Source: Chloroflexia bacterium (GTDB lineage: Bacteria > Chloroflexota > Chloroflexia > Thermobaculales > Thermobaculaceae). Taken from it: a stretch of DNA of 15,117 bases. The notes below the pieces were generated by a model. It was not told the origin of the DNA. It did not search any database and worked only from the letters and a program-made list of their open reading frames with translations. A program made the translations under genes and the position numbers. This document shows, piece after piece, positions 5,623 to 13,415 of the stretch. Within the stretch, counting starts at the first letter, position 1. Each line of letters opens with the position of its first letter. The DNA is taken from NCBI GenBank assembly GCA_013695265.1, contig JACDAU010000166.1, forward strand, positions 1 through 15,117. The letters are read 5' to 3'.

Positions 5623-7244
5623 CGTTGCGTCCGCCGCAAGTGCGCCTCGACCAGCTCGCGCGCGATCGGCGCTGCGACCTCCGATCCCTGTCCGCCGTTT
5701 TCTACAAGCACCGCGATTGCTATCTGCGGATCGTCCGCTGGTGCAAAGCCCGTAAACCACGCGTGCGGCTCCTGGTTCTCGCCGAGCTGCGCCGTGCCGG
5801 TCTTACCAGCCACGGGTACGCCCGCGATCTGTGCCTGCCGACCGCTGCCCTGATCCACGGTTTTCTGCATTATCTCCGTGATTTGCGTCGCGACCTCCGG
5901 TTTCACGACGGCTTCCAGCTGTTCTGGTCCCTGATCAAGCACGGTTCTCCCTCCCGGTGTCTTGATATTCGCGACGAGGTACGGACGCGGCATCACACCG
6001 TCGTTCGCGATGGCTGCGCTCGTCAGCAGTACCTGGAGCGGCGTCGCCAGAAGTTGTCCTTGTCCAATCGCTGTCGACGCCAGGCCCAACTGGTCGGACA
6101 GGAAGTTTGGATTCGTAAACACCTGACTCGGCGTCACGGGGAGGTCAAACGGAATCTCGCGCTCGAAGTAGAAGCGGCGTGCATACTCCCGCATTCCCGC
6201 GCTTTTCAGATCAAGTCCGACCTGCGCAAACACAGCGTTCAGGGAGTACATGTAGCCTTCGCTGAGGGTCCATTGCACCTTGTTTTCATCTGGACGGTTC
6301 GGGTCGCGAATCACAAACCCGCCGACAGCGAGCACGCCCGTGTCGCGGTACTCACGATCCGATGTCGCCGAACCGGTGTCGAGCGCCCCAGCAGCGGTAA
6401 CAGTCTTGAAGGTGGAGCCCGGTTGGTACAATCCCTGAATGGCTCGGTTCACGAGCCGGGCGTCCCCTGCCTTAATTAACGCGTCATAAGCCTTTCGCAC
6501 TCGAGCCACCTCCTCCCGGTTGGGCTGTGAGGGATCGAATACGAGGTCCGCGCTGTTATACGTGGGATTGTTCACCATCGCCAGGATCTCCCCGGTTCGT
6601 GGGTTCATCGCCACGATCGACCCCTTTCTATCGCCCAGCAACTCCTGGCCCAGTTGCTGGAGGCGAGCGTCTAACGTCAGGAAGAGATCGTTCCCGCGCA
6701 ATGGCCGGTGCAGCACGTTACCTCGCGTGCGCTCCAGCGGATCCCCCCGCTCGCCGGACAAGTAATCGTTGTACTGCTCCTCCAGCCGGTCCGCTCCGTA
6801 AATGGTCGCGGAGTAGTACCCCACCACATAACTGGAGGCAGGCTCCGGATAGGTGCGGGTCACGTATCCGTCCGGGGAGATTCTCCTGCCAGCTATCTCC
6901 GTGCCGTTGCGGTCGAACACTCGGCCGCGCTGGGTGCGTAGTTCCTGAGTGGCCTTACGCGGGTTATTGGGATGGTCAGTCACGTCCGAAGCGATGATGA
7001 ACTGGGTTCGGAGAACCTGCATGCTGAGCATGATGAAGCCGATGACGAGCACTGCGGCGATCTTCCATGTGTTCCGCCGCCAGCCGATGGTTTCGCGCGG
7101 CACCATCGAGAAGAGGATGTAGCCGACCGGCACCGTCGCGGCGTACAACGTCATCAGCCACACCGTGTCCCTACCGCTCAGGATCCCATACACCAGCAGG
7201 GCAACGGCGCACGCGAAGGCCATGAGCCGCAGAAACGCCTTCAT
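5619..7244 (-). CDS. Class B penicillin-binding protein (peptidoglycan transpeptidase)
   Basis: Cross-links peptidoglycan outside the membrane, most likely as partner of the SEDS protein encoded just upstream. The 541 residues contain the three transpeptidase motifs in order: STFK (277-280, nucleophile Ser277), SLN (334-336) and KTG (481-483). Before them is the N-terminal dimerisation-domain signature RTQRGRVFDRNG (103-114). Three hydrophobic stretches at about 4-22, 28-47 and 61-79 suggest three membrane helices where class B PBPs usually have one; an odd number still places the enzyme domain outside. The domain order resembles actinobacterial PbpA. The ATG overlaps the SEDS stop as ATGA, with GGGAGG 7 nt before it. 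The 3' end overlaps the GalT-like gene by 4 nt. Confidence 0.93.
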   Translation of the reverse strand: MKAFLRLMAFACAVALLVYGILSGRDTVWLMTLYAATVPVGYILFSMVPRETIGWRRNTWKIAAVLVIGFIMLSMQVLRTQFIIASDVTDHPNNPRKATQELRTQRGRVFDRNGTEIAGRRISPDGYVTRTYPEPASSYVVGYYSATIYGADRLEEQYNDYLSGERGDPLERTRGNVLHRPLRGNDLFLTLDARLQQLGQELLGDRKGSIVAMNPRTGEILAMVNNPTYNSADLVFDPSQPNREEVARVRKAYDALIKAGDARLVNRAIQGLYQPGSTFKTVTAAGALDTGSATSDREYRDTGVLAVGGFVIRDPNRPDENKVQWTLSEGYMYSLNAVFAQVGLDLKSAGMREYARRFYFEREIPFDLPVTPSQVFTNPNFLSDQLGLASTAIGQGQLLATPLQVLLTSAAIANDGVMPRPYLVANIKTPGGRTVLDQGPEQLEAVVKPEVATQITEIMQKTVDQGSGRQAQIAGVPVAGKTGTAQLGENQEPHAWFTGFAPADDPQIAIAVLVENGGQGSEVAAPIARELVEAHLRRTQR

Positions 7245-8554
7245 CTGCCGGCCTCCCGCGTGTCCGAACTTATCCCGAGCAAGAGACCAGTGATCACGAA
7301 GTTTGCCACCAGGGAGCTACCCCCATACGATATAAACGGCAGCGTCAATCCGGTGAGGGGGATGAGCTTCACCACGCCCGCGATAATGATGAGCGATTGA
7401 AGGCCGAAGATGGTCGTGAGCCCGATGCCCAGAAGCTGGTAGAAGCCACGGCGGGCCCGAAGCGAGATGTAGAAGCCACGATACACCAGCACCAGGTACA
7501 CACCGAGCAGCGCCAGTGAGCCAATCAGCCCGAACTCCTCGCCAATGGCGGAGAAAACCATGTCCGTCTCCACGTAAGGAATCACCGCAGGGGTGCCATA
7601 GCCGAGTCCACTTCCATACAGCCCGCCACTTCCCAGCGCAAACAGCGACTGTGAGATCTGATAGCCGGTGACTTCGACATCCGCAAAGGGATCGAGCCAC
7701 GTGTTCACCCGCACCTGAACATGGCCGAACGTCTGGTATGCGAGCACTGCGCCAATGAGAAAGAAGCCACCCAATACCCACACGTAAAGCGCGCGACCCG
7801 TGATGCTGTACAGAAGCGCGACGAAGACACCGAAAAAGAGCAGCGCGCTTCCCAGGTCCTTTAGAACAACGAGGATGAGCAAGCTACCGACGCAGATTGC
7901 CGCCATTGGGGCGAGGTACGGCAAAGGCGGCAGGCGAAGCGGTCCAACCCGATACTCCGAGGCCAGCAGGTCGCGGCGCTCGTCAAGGTATGCGGCGAGA
8001 AACACCACTAGCAGAACCTTCACGATCTCGAACGGCTGAAACAAAACTGGGCCGAGACGGTACCAGAGCCGAGCGCCATTGATCTCCTCCCCGAGGCCCG
8101 GAACGAGCAGACCAAGCATGAGCAGGAGACCAAGCGCGACAAACGTGTACTTGTACCGGCGCAGCTTGTTGACCTGATCGAAGAACACGACGGTCGCAAG
8201 CATGATGGCGACCCCCAAAAAAACCCAGATCGTTTGCTTCACCGCTACACCGGCAAGATCCGGATCATCGGCGTTGATGATGCTGAAGCGCTGCATCATC
8301 ACGAGGCCGATACACGTGAGCAGGGCAACGGTCGGAAAGAGCATCTGATCTCCACGGAATCCGGTGAGAGTGAGATAGGTGTGGACGAACAGCAGGGCGC
8401 CGACAAACGCGGCAGCGACGTAGATATCTTGCCACGCGAATAGCAGGTTGCCCCGGTCGACGAGCACCACCAGGAGCAGCCCGCCCACAATCAGCATGGA
8501 CGGAATCAGGAGGAGTTCAAGCTCGACCAACCGGGCACGCCGGGCTCGGATCAC
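7241..8554 (-). CDS. SEDS-family peptidoglycan glycosyltransferase (FtsW/RodA/SpoVE)
   Basis: Polymerises lipid II into glycan strands in the membrane during elongation or division. The 437-residue protein is almost entirely hydrophobic helices, about 12 by eye, slightly more than the usual 10, with extra N-terminal segments. SEDS motifs are GARLWYRLG..FQPFEIVK (160-179), KDLGSA (232-237, with the key Asp233), ETDMVFSAIGEEFG (329-342) and TGLTLPFISYGGSSL (401-415). The following gene is a class B PBP, the same pairing as mycobacterial rodA-pbpA, so a RodA-type role is favoured but not proven. The GTG at 8554 has GGAGGA 7 nt upstream; an ATG inside that spacer is out of frame. It heads the tightly overlapped SEDS-PBP-GalT-like set. 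Confidence 0.93.
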   Translation of the reverse strand: MIRARRARLVELELLLIPSMLIVGGLLLVVLVDRGNLLFAWQDIYVAAAFVGALLFVHTYLTLTGFRGDQMLFPTVALLTCIGLVMMQRFSIINADDPDLAGVAVKQTIWVFLGVAIMLATVVFFDQVNKLRRYKYTFVALGLLLMLGLLVPGLGEEINGARLWYRLGPVLFQPFEIVKVLLVVFLAAYLDERRDLLASEYRVGPLRLPPLPYLAPMAAICVGSLLILVVLKDLGSALLFFGVFVALLYSITGRALYVWVLGGFFLIGAVLAYQTFGHVQVRVNTWLDPFADVEVTGYQISQSLFALGSGGLYGSGLGYGTPAVIPYVETDMVFSAIGEEFGLIGSLALLGVYLVLVYRGFYISLRARRGFYQLLGIGLTTIFGLQSLIIIAGVVKLIPLTGLTLPFISYGGSSLVANFVITGLLLGISSDTREAGR

Positions 8555-8611
8555 GGATCATTCCTCCACGTAAGCCTTCACCTAATGCGGACGCATGCAG
8601 CGCCCGCTCCA

Positions 8612-8617
8612 ATTATA
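8612..8617 (-). promoter_or_regulatory. Possible -10 box for the SEDS-PBP operon
   Basis: A perfect TATAAT on the minus strand lies about 60 nt upstream of the SEDS GTG start. No good -35 hexamer sits 16-18 nt above it: the TTGACG present is only 2 nt away. It is therefore only a candidate. Confidence 0.4.
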
Positions 8618-8650
8618 GCGTCAAGGCTGCGCGATCACCCCGCCCTGCGT

Positions 8651-8680
8651 TTGACCCTCGGTAGCGCGGTTGCGTATACT
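8651..8680 (+). promoter_or_regulatory. Promoter of the acidic small-protein gene
   Basis: -35 TTGACC (8651-8656) and -10 TATACT (8675-8680), each 5 of 6 against sigma70, with an 18-nt spacer. Transcription should start near 8687, about 27 nt before the GTG start at 8714. This supports the short form of the gene. Confidence 0.75.
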
Positions 8681-8702
8681 GCCGCGTATTGCAGCGGTCG
8701 CC

Positions 8703-8708
8703 AGGAGG
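8703..8708 (+). promoter_or_regulatory. Shine-Dalgarno deciding the small-gene start
   Basis: AGGAGG lies 5 nt before the GTG at 8714. An open frame reaches back to an ATG at 8585, but that would start upstream of the promoter. Confidence 0.8.
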
Positions 8709-8713
8709 AAGCA

Positions 8714-9022
8714 GTGAGCTACGACGAGAACACAACTGATGGCATGGAACTGGCCGACGAAGAGGAAGATGTCGCGCCGAACGAGGCGAAGGTGATCGTC
8801 ACCCTGACGCGGGAAGACGACGGCATCGATGGCTTCATCGACACAATCGAGGGCATGGAATTCGACCCTGGCGACACGGATGACTTCGCCGGTGGGGATG
8901 TATTGCGCCTCGCGGCAGAGATGATCCTCGTGGCTGCCGGCTACGATGAGAACGAGGTTCAGTCGTTCCTTGAGACAGCCCCCCGTGGGCCCATGCAACT
9001 CGAGGACGCCGAGCCCGTCTAG
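8714..9022 (+). CDS. Small, very acidic protein of unknown function
   Basis: I do not recognise this 102-residue protein. By count it has about 30 Asp/Glu against 4 Lys/Arg, so its pI must be very low. The N-terminal 25 residues are acidic and probably disordered. From about residue 25 the pattern KVIVTLTRE, then DGFIDTIEGM, then an amphipathic LRLAAEMILVAAGY and ENEVQSFLE suggests a small folded alpha/beta domain. There is no signal peptide, membrane segment or cysteine. The GTG start is supported by a strong Shine-Dalgarno and by a good promoter that excludes the longer frame. It diverges from the SEDS-PBP operon across a 159-nt shared upstream region and converges on the methyltransferase gene with a 12-nt gap. 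It is probably expressed as a single gene. Confidence 0.8.
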   Translation: MSYDENTTDGMELADEEEDVAPNEAKVIVTLTREDDGIDGFIDTIEGMEFDPGDTDDFAGGDVLRLAAEMILVAAGYDENEVQSFLETAPRGPMQLEDAEPV

Positions 9023-9034
9023 CGCACGTCCGAT

Positions 9035-9793
9035 TCAGAGGCGGGTTGCGACGAAGATCAGACGGTCGCCGCGGCCCGCGTACTCCTCCAGATCCCAGGA
9101 GCCCAGCAGTTCTTGCACCGCGAAACCGGCGCGCTGCAGCATCTGCTCCATCTCGCCACGAGACCAGTATCGCATTTCCGCCTGAGTCATCGTCCGATGG
9201 ACGACTCCGGCACGCAGTCTATCCCAGAAGATCGTGACCTGCTCAACACCGGACACCGGATCCATGCTGCTCGACACGAGCTTGGTGACGCGCTCTCCTC
9301 CACCATCGAATACTCCTCCCAGCAGCAGTTCTCCCCTGCCGGGCGCACGGCGCTCCGAATCCTCCATGTCAATGATCAGAAGGCCTGCCGGCCGCAAAAC
9401 ACGATGCACCGCTTCGAGGGTTGCGAGAGCATCGACCGGGTCCGTGAGGTGCGCCCACGTATTAAGGGCACAGAATGTCAGCCCAAAGTGTGCCTCCGGC
9501 AGCGCGGTAAGGTCGGGCAACGGCGCTTCCACGAGCGAAAAGGAGCGGAGACCGGACGCCTCCAGCTTTTGCCGCGCGCGGGCGAGCATAGACGCCGAGG
9601 AGTCGACGCCGACAACGTCATAGCCCAATGTCGCCAGTGGCAGCATCAGTCGTGCCGTGCCGCACCCCAACTCCAGCACTGGACCACCGGATAACATCGC
9701 GTACGAACGGTAGAGGTGCAGGTCATCGATGAAACCCTGGTGCTCTAGCTCATAGAGTTCCATCACCGTATCCGACGAGTACACCGCATCCAC
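9035..9793 (-). CDS. Class I SAM-dependent methyltransferase
   Basis: Cytoplasmic methyltransferase of unknown substrate, 252 residues. Motif I is VLELGCGTARL (39-49), motif II ends VVGVDSSASML (60-70, Asp64 as the likely ribose-binding acid), and a motif-IV-like region FGLTFCALNTWAHL (103-116) follows. VLRPAGLLIIDMED (132-145) matches the usual post-motif strand. The C-terminal half has WSRGEMEQMLQRAGF, as in small-molecule methyltransferases of the Methyltransf_11/25 type. The GTG at 9793 has poor spacing to its GGGGAAG. A GTG three codons later (9784) has AAGGTGG 5 nt upstream and may be the real start. No confident promoter was seen. It appears to be a single gene, convergent with the acidic small gene. 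Confidence 0.88.
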   Translation of the reverse strand: MDAVYSSDTVMELYELEHQGFIDDLHLYRSYAMLSGGPVLELGCGTARLMLPLATLGYDVVGVDSSASMLARARQKLEASGLRSFSLVEAPLPDLTALPEAHFGLTFCALNTWAHLTDPVDALATLEAVHRVLRPAGLLIIDMEDSERRAPGRGELLLGGVFDGGGERVTKLVSSSMDPVSGVEQVTIFWDRLRAGVVHRTMTQAEMRYWSRGEMEQMLQRAGFAVQELLGSWDLEEYAGRGDRLIFVATRL

Positions 9794-9841
9794 CTTCCCC
9801 AGCGCGCAAGCTTACCCTAGCCATCACGCAGGCCGCAAGGG

Positions 9842-9870
9842 CTGACACCGAAACCACGCCGTGCTACAAT
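9842..9870 (+). promoter_or_regulatory. Promoter of clpS
   Basis: -35 CTGACA (9842-9847) and -10 TACAAT (9865-9870) are separated by 17 nt, and TGC directly before the -10 makes it an extended -10. The predicted start near 9877 leaves a leader of about 80 nt before clpS. Confidence 0.75.
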
Positions 9871-9957
9871 GCGGGCTGCGCCATCATCGCTGTCGCTTGT
9901 GAGCAATGAATGCATCATTTGGGTGTGGACTAGGACACATAAGGAGTCGCAATTTTT

Positions 9958-10236
9958 ATGACGATGGAACAATTGCTAGAACGCCTGGAAACAACCGAGA
10001 GCACAACCTTGACCGGTTGGAACGTGCTACTGTGGAACGACGACCATCACAGTATGGATTACGTTGTGCTCGCGCTCGTGCGCACATTACCGGTCGACGC
10101 CGAACAGGCCGACTCGATTATGCTCGACGCGCACAGCCACGGCAAGACCGTCGCCTGGTCCGGTGCCAAGGAAATCGCCGAACTGTACCGAGATCGACTA
10201 GAGGGCTACGGCCTCGGCGCCACGATCTCCCGATAG
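9958..10236 (+). CDS. clpS: ClpS, adaptor of the ATP-dependent Clp protease
   Basis: ClpS binds proteins that begin with destabilising residues (N-end rule) and hands them to a Clp ATPase. The 92 residues cover the whole ClpS core: WNVLLWNDDHHSMDYV (21-36), with N27-D28-D29 and M33 aligning to the N-degron pocket of E. coli ClpS (N34, D35, D36, M40). DAHSHGK (57-63) follows, with H59 matching pocket residue H66. The helix after that (AKEIAELYRDRLEGYGL) is also typical. The N-terminal arm that engages ClpA or ClpC is short. AAGGAG lies 11 nt before the ATG, a little far; the ATG at codon 3 is an alternative start. No clpA or clpC gene is in the window, so its partner must be encoded elsewhere. 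mutS follows 62 nt downstream on the same strand. Confidence 0.92.
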   Translation: MTMEQLLERLETTESTTLTGWNVLLWNDDHHSMDYVVLALVRTLPVDAEQADSIMLDAHSHGKTVAWSGAKEIAELYRDRLEGYGLGATISR

Positions 10237-10298
10237 TCACTGAGGCTGTTTCGTCCGCTTCCCTCGGGCACGCTGGCCGTGATACAGTCTGAACAACA

Positions 10299-12890
10299 AT
10301 GAGCACTCCCGTTCGGCGGCAATACCAGCAGATCAAGCACCAGTATCCCGACGCGATACTTTTCTTTCGGATGGGCGATTTCTACGAAACGTTCGATGAT
10401 GACGCCCGCGTTATCGCGTCCGAGTTGGACATTGTGCTGACGAGCCGTGAGATCCGGGGGGTGAGGATCCCAATGGCCGGCGTTCCGCACCACGCCGCAG
10501 ATAGCTATCTCGCGCGGCTCGTTGCTGCCGGACACAAGGTCGCGGTATGCGAGCAGATAGGCGAGCCGACAGGGAAGGATGTAGTCGAGCGCAAAGTGGT
10601 ACGGGTCCTGACCCCCGGCACAATCGACGAACCCGCGATGCTCGACTCGAAGCGCAACAACTACATAGCTGCCCTGGTGCTTGGGCCTTCCGGGGCGGGC
10701 GTTGCCTACGCTGACATCACGACCGGCGATCTCGCCGCAACGCAGATCGGGGGAGGCGGTTTCTCCGCCCGAGCACGAGAGGAACTTCGGCGGCTTGCGC
10801 CTGCGGAAATTGTGGTGAGCGAGGGACCCTCCAGAGCGGAGCCGTCCCCCGAGTGGAGGCTGCTGCACGAGCCGGACCCCGCCGAAGCGCACATCTCCGC
10901 CACAGATGGCTGGCGCTGGAAGGCGGACCGGGCGACAGAATCGGTGCTCAACCACACGGGCGCCGCGACCCTTGAGGGTTTTGGGCTGGAGTCGTCTCCG
11001 CTCGCCACCCGCGCCGTTGGCGGATTACTGCAGTACGTTGAGACTACGAACCCAGACAGCCTGGCGATACTCTCGACCATCCGTACGTACGGCCTCTCCG
11101 ACTTTATGCTACTCGATGAACGGACCCGCGCGAACTTGGAGCTGACGGAAGGTTCCCGCGGCGAGCGCGCTTTGTCGCTGCTTGGCGTACTCGACCATAC
11201 TTCCACCGCGATGGGCGGGCGGACGTTGCGAACCTGGATCAACCAACCCCTGCTCAACCGCCAGCGACTGGAGGAACGGCTGGATCGTGTCGGCACCTGG
11301 GTTGCCCGTACAACCACCCGTGCGGCCCTTCAGGAGGAGCTCTCGCGCATCGCCGACCTGGAACGCCTCGTAAACCGCGCGGTGCAGCGCACCATCACCC
11401 CCCGCGAGTTGCGCGCGGTGGGCGAGGCACTAAGCCACCTCCCGCGCGTGCGGCAACTTCTAGACGAAACACCCGGCTATCAGGCCGGGCCGATACGGAC
11501 GATGCCCGACCTCGTGGACCTCCTGCTTACCGCACTCGTGGATGACCCGCCCGGCGCGAAAGGGGGTGGCGCCATCGTTCGCGAGGGCTATTCCGAGGAG
11601 TTGGACCGGCTGCGCGGCACGTCCAGCGAGGCACGCAGGTGGATCGCCGCGCTTGAGCGCACGGAGCGCGAGCGAAGCGGCATCCGGGGACTCAAGGTCG
11701 GATACAACAAGGTGTTCGGGTATTATCTGGAGATCAGCAACGCGGACAAGGACGCCGTGCCCGCTGAATACATTCGCAAGCAGACGCTTGTCGGCGCGGA
11801 GCGGTACATCACACCACAACTCAAGGAATACGAAGGGCTCATTCTCAACTCACAGACGCAGGCCGAGGAGTTGGAACTCAGCCTGTACCGGCAGATCACC
11901 ATGCAGGTTGCCGCATCCGCCCAACCGTTGAGTGTGTGCGCGCGGGCGCTCGGAGAGCTCGACTGCGTCGTCTCGCTCGCAGAGGCGTCCGCCCGACAAC
12001 ACTACGCCCGGCCGGAACTGACCGACGGGACCGAGCTGACCATTAGGGGAGGGAGACATCCAGTCGTAGAGAACCAAAGCTCGGACGGCTTCGTCGCGAA
12101 CGACACGTGCCTCGACACCACGAGCCAGCAGGTTCTGCTGATCACGGGGCCGAACATGGCGGGCAAGAGCACCTTTCTGCGCCAGGTGGCGCTGATCACG
12201 CTCCTGGCGCAGATCGGCTGCTACGTGCCCGCCGAGAGTGCGCGCATCGGGATGGTAGACCGCATTTTCACCCGTGTGGGCGCACAAGACGACATTGCGA
12301 GCGGGCAGAGCACATTCATGGTCGAGATGACCGAAACGGCGTACATTCTGGGGCACTGTACCGCACGCTCCCTCGTGGTGCTCGACGAGATCGGCCGGGG
12401 CACGAGCACATACGATGGCATCGCTATCGCGCAGGCTGTCGTGGAGTACATCCACAACAGCCCCCGCGCCGCCGCAAAGACGCTCTTCGCAACCCACTAT
12501 CACGAGCTGAACGCGCTCGCGGACGTGTTACCGCGTGTCGTGAACTACCGGATGGACGTGCTCGAAGAAGGGGACGACGTGATCTTCCTGCGCAAGGTCG
12601 TACCCGGCGGGGCAGATCGGTCCTACGGCGTCCATGTCGCGCGGCTTGCTGGCATGCCTCGGGCAATTGTCCGCCGAGCGCAAGAACTTCTGCGTGGGCT
12701 AGAGCCGGACGCGGGCAAGCCCGGTTCTAGTGCGCCGAACGAACCACAACTCACCTTTCTCAATCCCGATGATGGCCTGCTCCATGCCCTCACAGCGATG
12801 GACGTGGAGTCAATGACGCCCGTAGAAGCTTTGACGCAACTCTATACCCTTCAACGCCAAGCCGCCCAGCAACTGGATTCGGGCCGGTAA
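10299..12890 (+). CDS. mutS: DNA mismatch repair protein MutS
   Basis: Recognises mispaired bases and small loops and starts mismatch repair. At 863 residues it is a full-length MutS1. The mismatch-contacting Phe-x-Glu lies in GDFYETF (F28, E30). Core and lever regions follow, with the LKVGYNKVFGYYLEIS block at 465-480. The ATPase has Walker A GPNMAGKST (617-625), DIASGQSTFMVEM (665-677), Walker B LVVLDEIGRGTST (692-704) and ATHYHEL (731-737). A QLTFL at 817-821 looks like a beta-clamp-binding motif, and the last 30 residues fit the C-terminal oligomerisation segment. There is no clear Shine-Dalgarno before the ATG; a GATACAGT about 11 nt upstream could be a -10 giving a nearly leaderless message, or mutS may be read from the clpS promoter. 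mutL is not in the window. Confidence 0.97.
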   Translation: MSTPVRRQYQQIKHQYPDAILFFRMGDFYETFDDDARVIASELDIVLTSREIRGVRIPMAGVPHHAADSYLARLVAAGHKVAVCEQIGEPTGKDVVERKVVRVLTPGTIDEPAMLDSKRNNYIAALVLGPSGAGVAYADITTGDLAATQIGGGGFSARAREELRRLAPAEIVVSEGPSRAEPSPEWRLLHEPDPAEAHISATDGWRWKADRATESVLNHTGAATLEGFGLESSPLATRAVGGLLQYVETTNPDSLAILSTIRTYGLSDFMLLDERTRANLELTEGSRGERALSLLGVLDHTSTAMGGRTLRTWINQPLLNRQRLEERLDRVGTWVARTTTRAALQEELSRIADLERLVNRAVQRTITPRELRAVGEALSHLPRVRQLLDETPGYQAGPIRTMPDLVDLLLTALVDDPPGAKGGGAIVREGYSEELDRLRGTSSEARRWIAALERTERERSGIRGLKVGYNKVFGYYLEISNADKDAVPAEYIRKQTLVGAERYITPQLKEYEGLILNSQTQAEELELSLYRQITMQVAASAQPLSVCARALGELDCVVSLAEASARQHYARPELTDGTELTIRGGRHPVVENQSSDGFVANDTCLDTTSQQVLLITGPNMAGKSTFLRQVALITLLAQIGCYVPAESARIGMVDRIFTRVGAQDDIASGQSTFMVEMTETAYILGHCTARSLVVLDEIGRGTSTYDGIAIAQAVVEYIHNSPRAAAKTLFATHYHELNALADVLPRVVNYRMDVLEEGDDVIFLRKVVPGGADRSYGVHVARLAGMPRAIVRRAQELLRGLEPDAGKPGSSAPNEPQLTFLNPDDGLLHALTAMDVESMTPVEALTQLYTLQRQAAQQLDSGR

Positions 12891-12943
12891 CCGTTTACTC
12901 CAATGAGGTTGCGAGCTTACCACGCTCCGTCAAATGAGCGCGG

Positions 12944-12959
12944 GCGTTCAACCGAACGC
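12944..12959. terminator. Weak candidate terminator hairpin between mutS and ndk
   Basis: GCGTTC and GAACGC form a perfect 6-bp stem with a 4-nt loop in the 71-nt gap between the convergent mutS and ndk genes, 2 nt beyond the ndk stop. Neither strand has a T run after it, so it may be only a stabilising 3' hairpin. Confidence 0.3.
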
Positions 12960-12961
12960 AC

Positions 12962-13411
12962 CTACTCGACAATCCAGGTCTGCACGTCGCGGGAGTAGGT
13001 GAGGATCTCCTCCGGCTTGAAGAATATGTTGATCTCGCGCTCTGCAGACTCCGGGCTGTCGGAGCCGTGGATCACGTTGCGGCCGAGATCCACCGCGAGA
13101 TCACCGCGGATCGTACCGGGATCCGCGTCCATGGGATTAGTCACTCCCATGGTCTTGCGCACAATTGGCTGTGCATTCGGACCCTCAAAGACGGCGACGA
13201 CAACAGGCGCGGATGTGATGAAGTGCACCAGCCCGGCGAAAAAAGGCTTTCCAATGTGCTCGCCATAGTGTGTGTGCGCCGTCTCATCGTCGATATGCAT
13301 GAGTTTCAGTGCCGCGATTTTCAGCCCCCGCTGCTCCAGGCGACCGATCAACTCCCCAATAAGGCCTCGTTGGACCGCGTCGGGCTTAATAATCACCAAG
13401 GTTCTATCCAA
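12962..13411 (-). CDS. ndk: Nucleoside diphosphate kinase
   Basis: Transfers the gamma-phosphate of ATP to nucleoside diphosphates through a phospho-histidine, balancing NTP and dNTP pools. The 149 residues match the family length. Visible are the start TLVIIKPDAVQRGLIGE (4-20), the MGVTNP block (88-93) and PGTIRGDLA (98-106). The active-site region RNVIHGSDSPESAEREI (111-127) carries catalytic His115. The start is a TTG at 13411, with AAGGAG 11 nt before it, longer than ideal; no ATG or GTG is available in frame nearby. It begins 4 nt after the stop of the TPR-protein gene, so it is probably expressed with it. Confidence 0.96.
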   Translation of the reverse strand: MDRTLVIIKPDAVQRGLIGELIGRLEQRGLKIAALKLMHIDDETAHTHYGEHIGKPFFAGLVHFITSAPVVVAVFEGPNAQPIVRKTMGVTNPMDADPGTIRGDLAVDLGRNVIHGSDSPESAEREINIFFKPEEILTYSRDVQTWIVE

Positions 13412-13415
13412 GATG

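Noticed and set aside
5623..5760. N-terminal extension of the GalT-like gene to the ATG at 5760
   Set aside because: The extra 46 residues lie inside the PBP gene, are Arg/Gly-rich without family likeness, and the GTGA overlap offers a natural coupled start.
5607..6479. Plus-strand open frame of 290 codons opposite the PBP gene
   Set aside because: Shadow of the PBP coding sequence; Arg/His/Cys-rich and without recognisable domains.
8585..8713. Longer form of the acidic protein from ATG 8585
   Set aside because: It would start upstream of the predicted promoter and lacks a ribosome site; the GTG at 8714 has AGGAGG 5 nt before it.
9906..10292. Plus-strand frame overlapping clpS in another reading frame
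   Set aside because: Arg-rich frame-shifted shadow of clpS, whose own frame carries the conserved N-degron pocket residues.
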